Assembly (NCBI GenBank): GCA_905331475.1
Contig: CAJNYU010003455.1
Span: 62,001 to 126,000 of the forward strand
Direction: 5' to 3'
Source of the DNA: Rotaria socialis
Taxonomy: Eukaryota; Rotifera; Eurotatoria; Philodinida; Philodinidae
DNA: 64,000 bases
In this document: positions 12,201 through 37,022 of the stretch, piece by piece
Numbering within the stretch: position 1 is the stretch's first letter
Layout: each line of letters begins with the position of its first letter
Notes under the pieces: generated by a model
Database searches by the model: none
The model's input: only the letters and a program-made list of their open reading frames with translations
What the model was told of the DNA's origin: nothing
Program-made: the position numbers and the translations under genes

Positions 12201-15200
12201 ATTCGAGCGTAATTACAGCCTATTGTTAAGGAAATCGAAATACGTTGCGTACATAATAAAGTATGATTTTACTTTCGAGTATTTTATTTAGTGCGCTAGA
12301 AGCTAAGCGCCGAAAATTGAATAGATCCTTATGAAGTTTCTAAAGTCGCCCACCTGCAGTTTTTATATCGCTCCACGTAAAAGAAAGCCTGGATAAAACG
12401 CTGATTTTCTCTTGTCTGTTGTAAAATGACTCGAAAATGTGTGTTTTCGGCACAGAAATTGTAGTTCAACATTGTTTCATAAATTTGTTTTTCGCAATCA
12501 TTTATTCGACAGTGAAAATTTTCCTACCAAAATTAGATTAGACAAAGAGATAATAATATTGTTGATACTTCTGGTGTCAAGACATTCATATGGAGAATTT
12601 CATAGAAAGAAATCGACAGAGAATCCAATCATAGCCGAAAGCTATTCTAGAATACTACTACTATTAAAAACTTTACTATAAAAACTATCATTTAGATAGA
12701 AAAGCTTATTTTTGTATTTGTACATTTGTTTTCTAACTTTAGCATTAATCTTCATGCGTCTTTCAAAACGAATTCATCACAATAAATATGTCTTGGCTTT
12801 TCCTGCAACAACAGTCAGTCAGCGTCATACAAATAATACAGAAGTAAACTACACTCAAATAAAATCAATCTAGCAAATAGAATTTCATAGGTATCAATTC
12901 ATTCATTTGCTCATCATCGCGAAAATGGCCCGCAACATACTGGTATAACAAATATTGATAAAGAATATCATGATAAACTTCGATCCTCATTTGATCTTGC
13001 TCGTAAATATCGTCATAAATTGTCATACTATCATCCAATAATGACAAACATGGAGGAAAATGATATTGCAGCTGCAACACCAGCACCATTACCAGAACGC
13101 GGATCACCAGGCACCGGACGCTTTTCATTTGGAATGAAACGGTTCAATATTTTTCTTAAATTCTTCAAAGAAAACTATTCTTTTCTTTTCTTTTTTTGTC
13201 AGTTCAACATTGCCAACAACACCCGATCGTAATACAAATGAACATTCTAAATCTTTTATATTATTAGATGCAAAAAACAAATATGTAAGAAGAGAGAAAA
13301 AATATGATTCTATTTATTTTATGGTTTTGTTTCAGCTTTTCAATGGCGTTTCACGAGAAATTCAACAACTTCACCCGACTTGGGAACAAGGACGAGTTAA
13401 AGAACTTGCATTTGAATACGTTCAAGCTACAGTATGGATTACAATTATTCAATGTTTCTAGGGTATTTTCTTCTTTTGAATTTCAGCAAAATCAATGCAA
13501 TGGTTTAATTGAATTATTTACTGGTCTTGCAAATTTCAAGCGAACACAAGGATTAATCGATACTGAGTATGAAAATATGCAATTTTTTTTCTATTCATAT
13601 AATGCAAAAATCAACGCGGCTCATATTGATTGATTTTTCTATCGCTTTAAGACACCTGGTTCGACTCATAAGGTTTCACTCTCTCTGGTTTCGCAGTCAG
13701 AATTTACTTTTAAACTAATGTTGTTTCAAAACTTCTAAAATTACACTTCTGAAATGTACAAATCTGTATTGTCGATGAAATTCAAAATACTTTTCCAATG
13801 GCGTCGTTCTGTTTACAAAAATCATCTCTATATACATAAACATAATGATTTTGTAACCATCAGTTAATTTAATATTAAAATGAAATTCTGAAGATATAAC
13901 GAGTGTTCCATAATGAATGGCCAGCTCAATGTTCTCTGAATAGCTCCTTCATTTTTTATTCACTAGATTTAACGTTTCCTCCGAAGATACGCCATTCAAT
14001 TCTCTACAAGATTTGTGTTATAAGTTTTTTTTGTTCAAAGCTAAGAGAAAAATTCTTATAAGGGAATATTCAACCCGTATACAAAGATCAACTCTCAAAG
14101 CTGAAAAATAGTTTTTTCAGAGATTTTCGTTAGCCACTGACGAAACACAAAATAAACAATATAGTAATTTGGTAGCCCTTGAAAAGCTCGATTGATAGAT
14201 CATAATTAGAAAATTTCAGCACTCATCCTTACGGGGTACTACGTGCATCTTTTCTTTCAAAGTTTCGAGAATTTAGCTTTTTCAAACGGCGGTTTCGGTA
14301 CTCCTGAAAAAGGAGGCATAACTAAGTCCAAATAGCATCGTTTGGGTTCGAGCTGTTTTCATTTTGGTGGAAAATGACTACTATATCAGATTCGGAGAGG
14401 AAACGTAGCCTTTAATTATTTTATTCAATTCAGGTGGCGACAAATATTGTATTTTAGCCATTTTGAATAAGATTTTTATGATCTTCAATACGATTTCAAC
14501 GGACTTTGAGCTACATGTAGAGAAAGAGCACACTTCAAAGTACTCAGAAACACCTTCACTTTGGTTTCATTGTGTATGTAACCGTGAAAAATATTCCGAA
14601 GTTTATTAAAAAAATGACTTGGAAAGTCGATCTTTTCATACGTGTTTAGTATTCCTTTCTAAAAAAAATTTCACTTACCTTTCGGCAGAAAAGCTTGTAA
14701 TACAAGTCTTGTAGAGAATTGAATGGCGGATCTTTGTGGAGGAATTTAAGCCTAGAGAATAAAATATGAAGGAGCTATTCAGAAAACACTGAGCTGGCCA
14801 TTCATTATGGAACACCCGTTATATTCAAAAGTAGCGTGATACTCTAGCTACAACGGATTGTCTACCAGTGACTGAAGAATACGGGCATGTTTTATTTGAA
14901 AAAATCCTATGCTACATACTCCTTTTTCTTTTAGAGAATCATCGGGAAAATATAGACCACTTTTGGTAGTAATTGAAAAGTTATATTTAGCTATGGATGA
15001 ACTTGGTTTTTCACCGACCGAAGGTAGATGATTGTTTTTTCTTCTAATAAATCGTTCTTGGTTTCTTTGTTGGTCTGTTAGAACTTCAACGAACATTACT
15101 TGATTTATCATATCGTGTTATGCCATTTGATAGATTTGTTGCTGCAATCGATCAAAATATTCTTATATTAACGGAAGAATTTGTTACACGAATTATTTTG

Positions 15201-17966
15201 GGTTAGAAATCTTGGGAGAAAATAATTAATTTAGTCAAATTTCTTTTTTCTTTCTAGAATTAGATGATGAACCAAAATCATATACAGTCAAAGAACAACT
15301 TATTTTTATGTTACCAAATACGAATGGGGTAAAAGAAAACAATATTTGATTACAACTAAAATATTTTTTTCATTAGTGCGTTCGAATAGAATAGGATGAG
15401 TGTATGAGAAAAATAAATCGGATTCTTTTTTGTCAAATAGGAAAATTTAATCAGAACAAAGTTCAGATGCTTTTTCATTAATGCACAATCTAAATTCGAT
15501 CTGATGAACATTGTTCGAAGACAAAAGAGCTAATCGAATCTTGTCAGCATGTGTTTGAAATATGGAGTCCATTGATTTGATAAGATTTTCATTGCAACCA
15601 GATGTGTTGATTGAGTAATCGTATTGTCAGTTGTTGTTACTTCATTTTATGACAGACAATATTTGGTCTCTATCATCATGTTTCTTTGTTGACATCATTA
15701 GTTCGCAGTGCAGTTCATGCTGGTAGAATGTTGGAGTGCATTTCTTACTTGCGTAGAGCTCATCGCGCTAACTGATTTCAACATGTTACACAGTGGATTT
15801 TGACTTAGTAGTAATACAGAAACTAGGCTTCTAATCTCGATTTTCGAAGTCTTTAGAAGACATAGAATGCGATAGCCAGAATGTAGTGTAACAGAAACAT
15901 GAGATGATATGTCTGATCGTTAATGGCACCAAACTCTTAGTATTGATTTGCAAAGGAATCTGTGTCAAATGACAACGTCATTCTAGTAGCCGGAGGAAAA
16001 TATGAATGTTCTAAATACAGATAAATGGTTCCCATGACGAATCTTATAGCATAGGAAAATAATAGTAGCATAAAAGCAAGAATTCAATAACGAGATTGCA
16101 TTGTCGAATTGTTTTCAGTTGTAGTAGAAATCAAATAAAACTAGTCGCTTAATATTCCTGTAGCGAAGTTTCTACCGTTAACCGGGAATCTTCCTGTCGG
16201 AAACGAAAGATTTCCCATGAGTTCCGGCCGGAAGGTACCAGAGCCGAGTAACACTATACGATTGGAGAAAACACGTTATCTATTATTCTAGCTGTGTCAT
16301 TTTTATCCGTTTTTTGTTGTCGTACATGACTATATATATGCACGACGATAACTGATATCTACGCGATGCATCTTATTAAAACTCAATAACAGTCAGTAGG
16401 GAAAAACGCTGATAATCATGAAAGGACTGATGTAGTAGAAGTTTATTTACAGAGTGAAAGACAAAAGTAGCGAGCATGAACTTATGAGTAAAATATTTTC
16501 ATGCTAAAAAAACAATAAGAATTAAGTGGTGTGTCAGGCGAAAATATGTATCGTGGGAAATTCGAAGTATTACAAAAATAATTATGTTGAAGTGAACAAC
16601 AACGAGAGATAGTAATCGTACTTTCAGTAAAACAAAAGAACATTGTTCCTATATGAAATTTGACCTTTCTTCTTACATATTGTCAAATCTATAACGAAAA
16701 ACATATAAAAATTTGAGTAAAAACAAATCTTCTTGAAGAGAATCGGTGCTTTTGAAATTATTTTCTATACTAGTAGGCGTCTCTATGAACGGTCTTTGCA
16801 ATATTAAATGAACTCTAGTTTTAGTTTTCTTGTCTTTGTTCTTCACTTAAATTAATGTAGGCTCTTTAATGAACACACTTAGCGCCTTTATCTATACCGA
16901 ATAATGACTTCAACAAATTTCCTTCATCTAATTATGGCATTCAGCTATCATCCTAATTGTATATGAAATATTTATTTAGTATTGCAATTTGAACGAGGCA
17001 CTTAAGCGATTCAGACTTTTGCAAGCTTTGTTTATTTTACCGTCTGGTTTGAAGGTTTAGGTAGATCATTGTGATCATATGTCAAATTTTTTTATTAATA
17101 AAATGAATTCATTTGAAATTCATGACTTGCCTAGATTTTCTCTTTTTTTATTATTGCTACGAATGTCTTTTTATGTATAACTATCATCTGTCTAATATAA
17201 ATGATGATCGACGAGTTTTTATATACAAAAAAAAACAACATATTTGCTGTTAAAGTATTTGTTTATTGCAAGTTATTTTTCCTGATAAAAAAAGAACATT
17301 TAATTGGTAACTGTAGCATATTTTTCTTGCATCGAACAAATCAACATATTTTTCGGAAACATATATTTGCAAAATAAATATAAAGTGGACTTTATTTCTA
17401 TTCAGGATTTACATGCACGCTTATTTGCTTTAATAAAAACTGATCGGGCTCAACGTATGACTGCACAATTACTTGTCGCTCGAAATTTTTCTGCAGGTAC
17501 CCATTAAAATAAAACTGTCGTAATGACTAAATAGTTATTTTGTTTTCTTCTTCTTCTTCAATCTAGATAATAAAAGCAGAAGTTCAACAGCATATGATGC
17601 GAATACGCTTTCAAGTGAACGTACGATGAATTACACTTTATATATTTTTTAATTTTACGTAAGATATTCCTCTTTTTTTTCTATACGAAAATTTCCAGTG
17701 GACGAAATGATGGATATAAATAGCAATCAGAATAATACTATTCATGCTCATAGTCGACTAGTCGAACAAGCTGTAGTTACCTTTTTTCGGGAGTGCAATC
17801 AACGAGGTAAAACATATTCATTAATTTGTAAAAGAGAAAAAAATTAAAACGAAACAAAAACATCATCATCAAAGTAATTGCTATCACTTTTGTAGGAAAA
17901 TTGGACGAAGATGAAATGAGTCTAGTTAAAACTGGACTCTTTTCTTTGGCTTCTTCAGCACCATAA
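9224..17966 (+). CDS. GSAP: Gamma-secretase-activating protein homologue (GSAP / pion / pigeon)
   Basis: Twenty-three exons join with consistent phase to 786 codons: 9224-9257, 9320-9408, 9465-9524, 9587-9656, 9728-9745, 10231-10371, 10430-10470, 10528-10722, 10770-10800, 11474-11557, 11622-12005, 12743-12843, 12891-13141, 13203-13284, 13336-13431, 13487-13566, 14935-15023, 15082-15201, 15258-15328, 17406-17496, 17567-17620, 17699-17806 and 17896-17966. Human GSAP is about 854 residues. Similarity is weak but ordered: ASINASRSLCCFVTR and VAEIG in the N-terminal half; YYQWDTIQQRLHVI; FIHLLNFNVQLNFLNHLFI; and PFDRFVAAIDQNILILTEE, which resembles the C-terminal GSAP domain. In vertebrates the C-terminal fragment modulates gamma-secretase; a conserved role here is inference. 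No membrane span or signal peptide is obvious. Family assignment rests on remembered sequence patterns and should be tested by profile search. Confidence 0.72.
9728..9745 (+). other. 18-nt microexon of the GSAP homologue
   Basis: Phase 1 at both ends. It lies between an AG acceptor (9726-9727) and a GTTAGC donor and encodes part of CCFVTRS. Joining the flanking exons (9587-9656 and 10231-10371) with it gives a continuous family-like segment. Because it is a multiple of three, skipping it would keep the frame. Confidence 0.6.
13897..14821. mobile_element. 925-bp non-autonomous TIR element in GSAP intron
   Basis: The two ends are long inverted repeats. The left end begins TAACGAGTGTTCCATAATGA and the right end, reverse complemented, begins TAACGGGTGTTCCATAATGA. 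Similarity continues inward about 140 bp, through CCATTCAATTCTCTACAAGA on both sides. The flanks are TA at 13895-13896 and at 14822-14823, so a TA target-site duplication, as in Tc1/mariner elements, is likely. The interior has no long ORF, so it looks non-autonomous. It sits in the intron between exons 13487-13566 and 14935-15023. Confidence 0.85.
15329..17405 (+). other. Long intron of the GSAP homologue
   Basis: A 2.1-kb phase-0 intron between exons encoding LPNTNG and DLHARLF. It contains no recognisable exon, RNA gene or clear inverted repeat. It is long for this gene. Confidence 0.6.
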
Positions 17967-18798
17967 GACGAATACTTGGATGAAAAATCATTTACATGTG
18001 CGACTTTGATAAATAGGACTACAAACATATAAATATATATATTTTTTGTTATTTGCACTCTATTTTTTCCCCATCTGCGCTATGCTTACAATATATCATT
18101 GGCAGACTTCGATAAGGTTACATGAAAAAGAAAAGAAAATCCATCTTTCAAATAAATCTAGCTTAATTAAGAACTTCACGATCAAAAAAAGGATGCTTCT
18201 GCTGTTGCTATTTACTAGATTATTTTTTCTGCTAAAGTTGCATGTTTCATAGGTTAGGCTCCCACGCTATTGTTTTATTTCTATCGCTCATAGCGTTCTA
18301 ATTTTTCTTTTCTAGTGGTTTACACACTAGCGACCTGTCGTTTTCTAATAGGGTCATATCGTAGTAAAGCTGCTGAGATATATAGTCATCGAAATAATGT
18401 TGCTTTTGGGAAATATAAGTAAATTCAGTGTATTTAAGTGTTCTGATTTTATGAAGAAAAGCCCATCGGCATCATCAATGGACTATGATACTTTCTCTTA
18501 GTATTATATTTGTTCTCATTAGCCAAGCTTGAAAAAAATGCTGTTTTTCCTACGATGCTTAAGTAAACCAGTTTTTTTGCTCGTTTGCTTTGTTTTTCTT
18601 TCATATTCTAGTCGTTAAATAAGCGTTTATCCGTCTCTCACAAAAACATATACCGCAAGGCTACTCAATATTCGCAAGACTAATTTTATTTGCCTATAAA
18701 ACAAAATATTTTATTGCGAGGAAATTGATTTGTGTTTTTTCTATTTTTCAGAGAACTTGTTTTTTATTATTTTTGCTTTTTTACTTTGTTATAGAACA
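17967..18798. other. Intergenic or 5' leader between GSAP and AHCYL
   Basis: AT-rich, about 830 bp from the GSAP stop to the first AHCYL ATG. An acceptor-like TTATAG lies 4 nt before that ATG, so part of this stretch may be an intron in the 5' leader. No other feature seen. Confidence 0.45.
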
Positions 18799-31531
<12,733 letters not shown>

Positions 31532-31576
31532 TGACTGTAGATCAATTACATTCATTGTCGGGAAAAAAGAGGCATC

Positions 31577-32572
31577 ATGGTTCTATTGAGCATATTGAAA
31601 AAATTACGTCGAAAAGAAAAAGAAATGCGTTTACTACTTGTTGGACTTGATAATGCAGGAAAATCGACTATTTTATCGAGAATCAATGGTGAAGAAATCG
31701 ATTCTGTTGCGCCTACGCTTGGTTTTAATATAAAAACATTTAATTATGCTGATTATGTACTTAATGTTTGGGATGTGGGTAGGTTGGGAGATTTACTAAT
31801 ATGTTGATTGTTTTAGAATAATTCGACATAGCTACATGTAGATTTTTTTGTAATGTTGGATGATTTAGTGCACTTTTTATGTTGTAGCTTTTTTTTTTAT
31901 CATCTTAATTAATAAGATATTATGGGATTTTCTATTTATTCTAAAAATATCTTACACTTTCTTGATCTAATGAATTTTAAGCCAGTGATAATTAGTTTGA
32001 TACATGAAAACGCAGTCTCTCAATAGGTCTAAATAGATAACAATATTTCACGTGCCTAATTTACGAATGCTATCATTGATTAAAAAGCATGCGAATTTCC
32101 GATGCGTCCATCTTTAAACAATAAAACGTCTGTTAGATTAGAATCCTGAATTTGTTTTGAGATCAGAGAATTAATTCAAAACTTGTGTCGATTGTTTATT
32201 ATTTATTTATTTCTTGTAGGCGGACAAAAATCGCTTCGATCATATTGGCGCAACTATTTTGAAGCGACTGAAGCAATTATTTGGGTTGTTGACAGTGTTG
32301 ATAAAATGCGATTAGGTGAATGTCGGGCTGAACTACAAGAACTACTCAAAGAAGAACGTTTAATGGGCTCATCTCTTCTCGTATTTGCTAATAAACAAGA
32401 TATTGTTGGAGCATGTTCATTACACGAAATCCGTACATTATTGGAACTGGACTCCATACATAAACATCATTGGACAGTGATGCCATGTTCGGCATTAACT
32501 GGTCAAAATCTTCTCGAAGGCATTGATTGGCTTGTAAATGATGTTGCACAACGACTTTTTGATCCTGATTAA
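31577..32572 (+). CDS. ARL2: ARL2 small GTPase
   Basis: Two exons, 31577-31778 and 32220-32572, joined in phase 1, give exactly 184 residues, the length of human ARL2. The sequence has the P-loop GLDNAGKS (residues about 23-30), the switch I segment PTLGFNIKT, the interswitch and switch [24 protein letters not shown] for guanine binding and [16 protein letters not shown] and GIDWLVNDV are typical ARL2. The family acts with tubulin cofactors and BART in microtubule biogenesis. Residue 2 is Val where ARF-like proteins often have Gly, so N-myristoylation is not expected. It starts 260 nt after the AHCYL stop. The intron splits the DVG|GQ codon run. Confidence 0.96.
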
Positions 32573-32659
32573 AATATTCTTTTTTTTTGTTGCTTCATTA
32601 CAAATCCATGTATCTATGATTGATCTCATAAGAAATGAATTTTGAAGTTTTTTTTATAC

Positions 32660-32665
32660 AATAAA
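32660..32665 (+). terminator. Polyadenylation signal of ARL2
   Basis: AATAAA 88 nt after the ARL2 stop, in a T-rich 3' flank; the usual position for a poly(A) signal. Confidence 0.6.
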
Positions 32666-32775
32666 ATATATCTTTAAGAAAGAGACTTACATGAAATCGA
32701 TGAATCATGTTTATTCTGATAATTCTACGAAATTTCTAGTTGATACCATTTCATTATTACTTAGGATATTCTTTT

Positions 32776-33258
32776 TGTGTACTCAAAAAGTGAGTACACT
32801 ACTAAAATCGGTCAGTGTGTCCGGCCGTCCGTTTATTCGATAATTCTTCACAATTACATTCGATTGAGCTGAAATTTTGTGCGCAGAATTGTCTCATCAG
32901 TGTCTCGGTCGAGTTCGAAGATGAAAAGGATCCGTCAAGAAATGGCTGAGTTATCGAAAAAATTGTCATTTTTGATCAGACCATCCCTGAGGGGGAGTAC
33001 AGGGATTTTTCAAAAAAAACAATTTTTCTCAGAACTATCCACAACATATATAAATCTACTCAGTTTTTAACGCTGATTCCGAATTTGATATTAGTTTTGA
33101 ACTAAATCGTAGCTTTCTAACGAAACATCGCCTGAAAAACGTCTCAAAATGCACAAAAACTGCATCCAGAAATCAAATTGCCTAGTTTCTCATGATAATT
33201 TTGGTGTTCAGCCATTCTAGAATGACTCATATGTCCCATGCACTTTTTTCAGTACACA
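32776..33258. mobile_element. MITE-like TIR element downstream of ARL2
   Basis: The left end begins TGTGTACTCAAAAAGTG and the right end, reverse complemented, begins TGTGTACTGAAAAAAGTG, giving an imperfect 17-bp terminal inverted repeat. The left end also folds on itself (GTGTACTCA / TGAGTACAC). The interior (for example GTCCGGCCGTCCG) is less AT-rich than its surroundings. No clear target-site duplication and no ORF of note. Confidence 0.55.
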
Positions 33259-33902
33259 TAACTCTCGGATGAAATCCGAAGTTTCCACATTCATTTTTTT
33301 GGAAATTTAAATACTAGCTCAAAGTTGTTTGTTAATAATCACAAGAGTGCCGTCAATCGAATAGGAAGCTTTGATAAGTAACTCAACATTTGTATTTCCT
33401 TCGGTTTCTGATCGATGATTTTATGATGAAGAAAAAAGTACAGATTTCTATTAGAAAAATCTATTGTAACCATAGATATGAGAACGTTATTTAATAATTA
33501 ATAAAATAGTGCTTAAAATGTTGTGATGTAATGCTCTACCCATTGTCTTACTAAGCCTATTAAAATATTTATCAAATAACAAACAAAATTCTTTTATCTA
33601 TATTTTTTCATTACATCAACAATTCTTTTATTTCCGGAAGGCTTTGTTCATATAGTTGTCAAGTTGCGTTGTCGTCGTCGTCGTTGTGTTGTATGTATAG
33701 CTTTTCTTGGTTTTACCAATCAATACATACTATACGTTTGGATAGGAAGTGTCAATATTTGCATTATGTCGGTGGCGCAAGTTCTTCAATACGGATGTGA
33801 TAGTAGTAATGAATGCATAATACTTACATTTACATATATACCAATCGAAAACATTTTTCTGACCTTTTTTTTTACTAATCGTCATATTTTTCTTTAAAAA
33901 AA

Positions 33903-33966
33903 TTCGACAGGATGATCTTTCTTGTTCCGTTGAAGCTGTTTTTGTCTCCAGTACAATCCTGTCGAA
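33903..33966. repeat. Small hairpin (11-bp arms)
   Basis: TTCGACAGGAT at 33903-33913 is the exact reverse complement of ATCCTGTCGAA at 33956-33966, with a 42-nt loop. Function unknown; could be chance. Confidence 0.6.
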
Positions 33967-35002
33967 AGAACGCGACGATAATCGTTTAGAAAATTGTCTG
34001 ATATCAGACTTCACCGTAATAAATCACTAGAAGAATGATGATGAGATAGAAGAGAAAAAAAGAACGTCATGTTAATGATCTTGTCCTTGATTCTTAATGT
34101 GTAATAAAGTCTTGCGAGAGAGTGTCAATTGAATCGTTAAAATACCATTAAATAAACCTTTTGTAAAGATCTATAAAACGATATAATGATCGTGATAAAC
34201 ATAGTAAACCTAATAAATGTGATCGAAATGAGACTGAGAATTGCCGTATAAAAGAAATGTACCCTGTCGGTTCTTTTTTTTCTTATAGAAAACTATTAGC
34301 ATCACGTAGAAAAGTATCATATATGATATATCAAAAAGATAAAACCATTATATCAATGTAAGTGATCAAGATTGTTCACATAGAAACAGATGAAGCATCT
34401 ATCACATGCTATTACAATCAAAACAAATATTAGCTATTCAATAAGCTGTTTATGTTTAGACTTGAGCTAAGGATAAACAAAAAATATTTTTCCTAGTTTT
34501 TACTCATAGTTCGTTTTATTTTCATTAGACTAATTTCCTTTTGTTGACTTATTATTTTTCAGCACACCCTTTAATCATTTTCCTGTCTCAAAATAATATT
34601 GATGAATACCTACATAAAAACTGTTTAAATGTCGATAAAATAAAATATACCTAGTCTAGTAAACACACTCTTCGATTTCTTATTCTTTTATCCGTTCTAT
34701 CAAAGAAACATCAGTAGTGTTTTTTATTTATGCAAATCATTACTATTTCAACATGTTGATACATCATTACTCTTCATAAACATTTAATTGTTTTCTTTGT
34801 CTCTTAATAAGTACAATGGAATGATGATTTTCGATCACCATTCCAACTGTTTTGATTTCTAACTTAGATTTATAATGATCATCAGTTATAGACATCATGC
34901 TGTGTACTCAAACTGATCAATCTTTCGTCTCATTTTGATATATACACATATGCCGGTAGTTCGTTAGTTAGAAGATGCTACAAACAGAAAAAGAAGAAGC
35001 TG

Positions 35003-35020
35003 CAGAGAGAGAGAGAGAGG
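35003..35020. repeat. (GA)n microsatellite
   Basis: About eight AG units, followed by a purine-rich stretch. Confidence 0.8.
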
Positions 35021-37022
35021 GAGAATAGGAGCAGTTGTTATATTTCTTTCTTATTGATGTTGATCGAGTGCAACTGTCTTGTCTCTCGTTCTCTCCTGTG
35101 GAAACATCGATTTAGTTATTTCTTTCCCAAACGGGCGGAGTTTGGCTTTATATCATTTTCTTCCTTTCATATTTGTCTCCGTATCGTATCTTTGTATCCA
35201 GTGACACTTCGTTTTCGCATTGCATGTTGACACCCGTGTCTTTGTTTAGCTAATATCATTGTTCCAATCATCGATCTACATCTTTCAAGGTAATTGCGTC
35301 AGTTTTCTTATGCTCCAATGAAAAGAATAAAACCGTAACCCATCTGTAGATGATTTCTTATCTAAAACTTTAATTGATGTCCTTAATTCGCCAAAGATCA
35401 ATAGTTAATGATCATTCATTATCACGACGAAAGAAAAAAAATAGAGAGAATAAAGCAAGACAAGAAAAAAAAGGTACTCCTATAATAGGTCTGCATAGAT
35501 AGATCTGCGCTCTGAGCGGTAACGAATGTTATAATTGACAAAATGTCACACATGAGGATTGTATCAATATCTATGTACCACTAGGCATCACTACTGCTGG
35601 TTTTGTATGTGTGCCAAGGTTGAGCTTCCTGCTTCTTCTTCTTCTTCTTTTTTCCAATGTTGATATACTTCCACGTAGGCAAAAGACAGATACAGATCAT
35701 CATGGCTTGTTTACACATAGCTATGTCATAAAAGAAATAAAGAAAAAGAGAAGCCCTCAATGAACAGTCAATGCATTGAATGATGGATGGGTTAGTTACA
35801 GTACTACCATTGGTATTTGTCAAAGTATATTAACGGAACCCATTGTAGCTACTTTAGTGCATGTCACTCTTCATTTATATAGCTTGTAAGTATTGTGTAA
35901 TAAGTAAGATGTCTACTAAACAAGCAAACACATGTGCTCAATAGGCTAGTTTACTATCTCAGATTACAACTGTTCTAGACTATACTATGCTTTAGTGACT
36001 CTTTTATTATTGATAATGACTTGATGTTCTTTCTTTTTTTCTCTCCACTTGATCTTCGTGCTTTCGGGAATGATAAAAAAATTGTTGTTTTCTCGTATAT
36101 CATAACAACATGATCCTCCTGTTCGCATCATTGGCACATTACCAGATGGTGTCTTTCTCTTCTTGTTAATTGGCTTTTTCTTATTGCGTACACGCATAGT
36201 TGTACATCAACTATATCCATCACTGTCTTATTTACACTATCTTATCAATTGTAAAAACTATTCGTTAATTAGAAAGAAAACCTTTTAGTATTAATTTTTT
36301 GTTTCATTGTCATGATTAGACTGCTTGTATGTCGTAAATCCAATCGTAGAAATCATTTTTCAAGATTGTTGGTTTTACTTAATGAAGAGCTCTCAAAGAC
36401 AATATGTAACTGAGCTGCATATCTTCTTGGTAAATGAAGAGAAAGAAAACAACGATAACAGTCGTTCGGCGTACTTGAAAAAGGCGTTAATGACGTATTC
36501 GTAGAAGAAGTAGTGCGTAGTGGATAAACACAAGCATATAACAACAACATTAGTATTACTACTAGTAGCATCATCCTCAATATGCAATTGATTATCTTTA
36601 TAACTAATAAAAAAAAAGGCAGAGATGAAGAATAAGAGAGTAATACGTGGAAGACATTTAGGTGGTGATGGTAGTAAATTTTTTAAGGTGTGTATAAATA
36701 CTTGTTTTACGGCTCTTTATATATTTCCACTCGAAAGTGACGAGAGAGAAAAAGAGAGAGAAGAAGAAAAGAAAATAGGGGGAGAACGTGGCGTCGATTT
36801 AGTATGCGTATATGTTCGATCGTGTCGCTATTGTTTCATAATCGTCATAAGTGGTGAAGTGAAGCTCTTTCGCTTACTCGATTAAATGAATTTGTGTATG
36901 TATGGTACCGTACAAAAAGAGCAATAGTAGCAGCAGAGAGAGAGAAAAGAATTGAGTGAGTGACATGAACAACATGCTAATCAAATATTGTATGATTTTG
37001 TTTTAGGCTAACAATAAGACCA

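Larger units (their letters stand above)
33259..37022. other. Intergenic, upstream of the receptor tyrosine kinase
   Basis: 3.8 kb without a supported exon. It contains a short hairpin (33903-33966), a GA run (35003-35020) and several CT/GA-rich patches (around 34990-35130 and 36730-36780) that may be promoter-proximal. Open frames here lack any recognisable domain. Confidence 0.5.
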
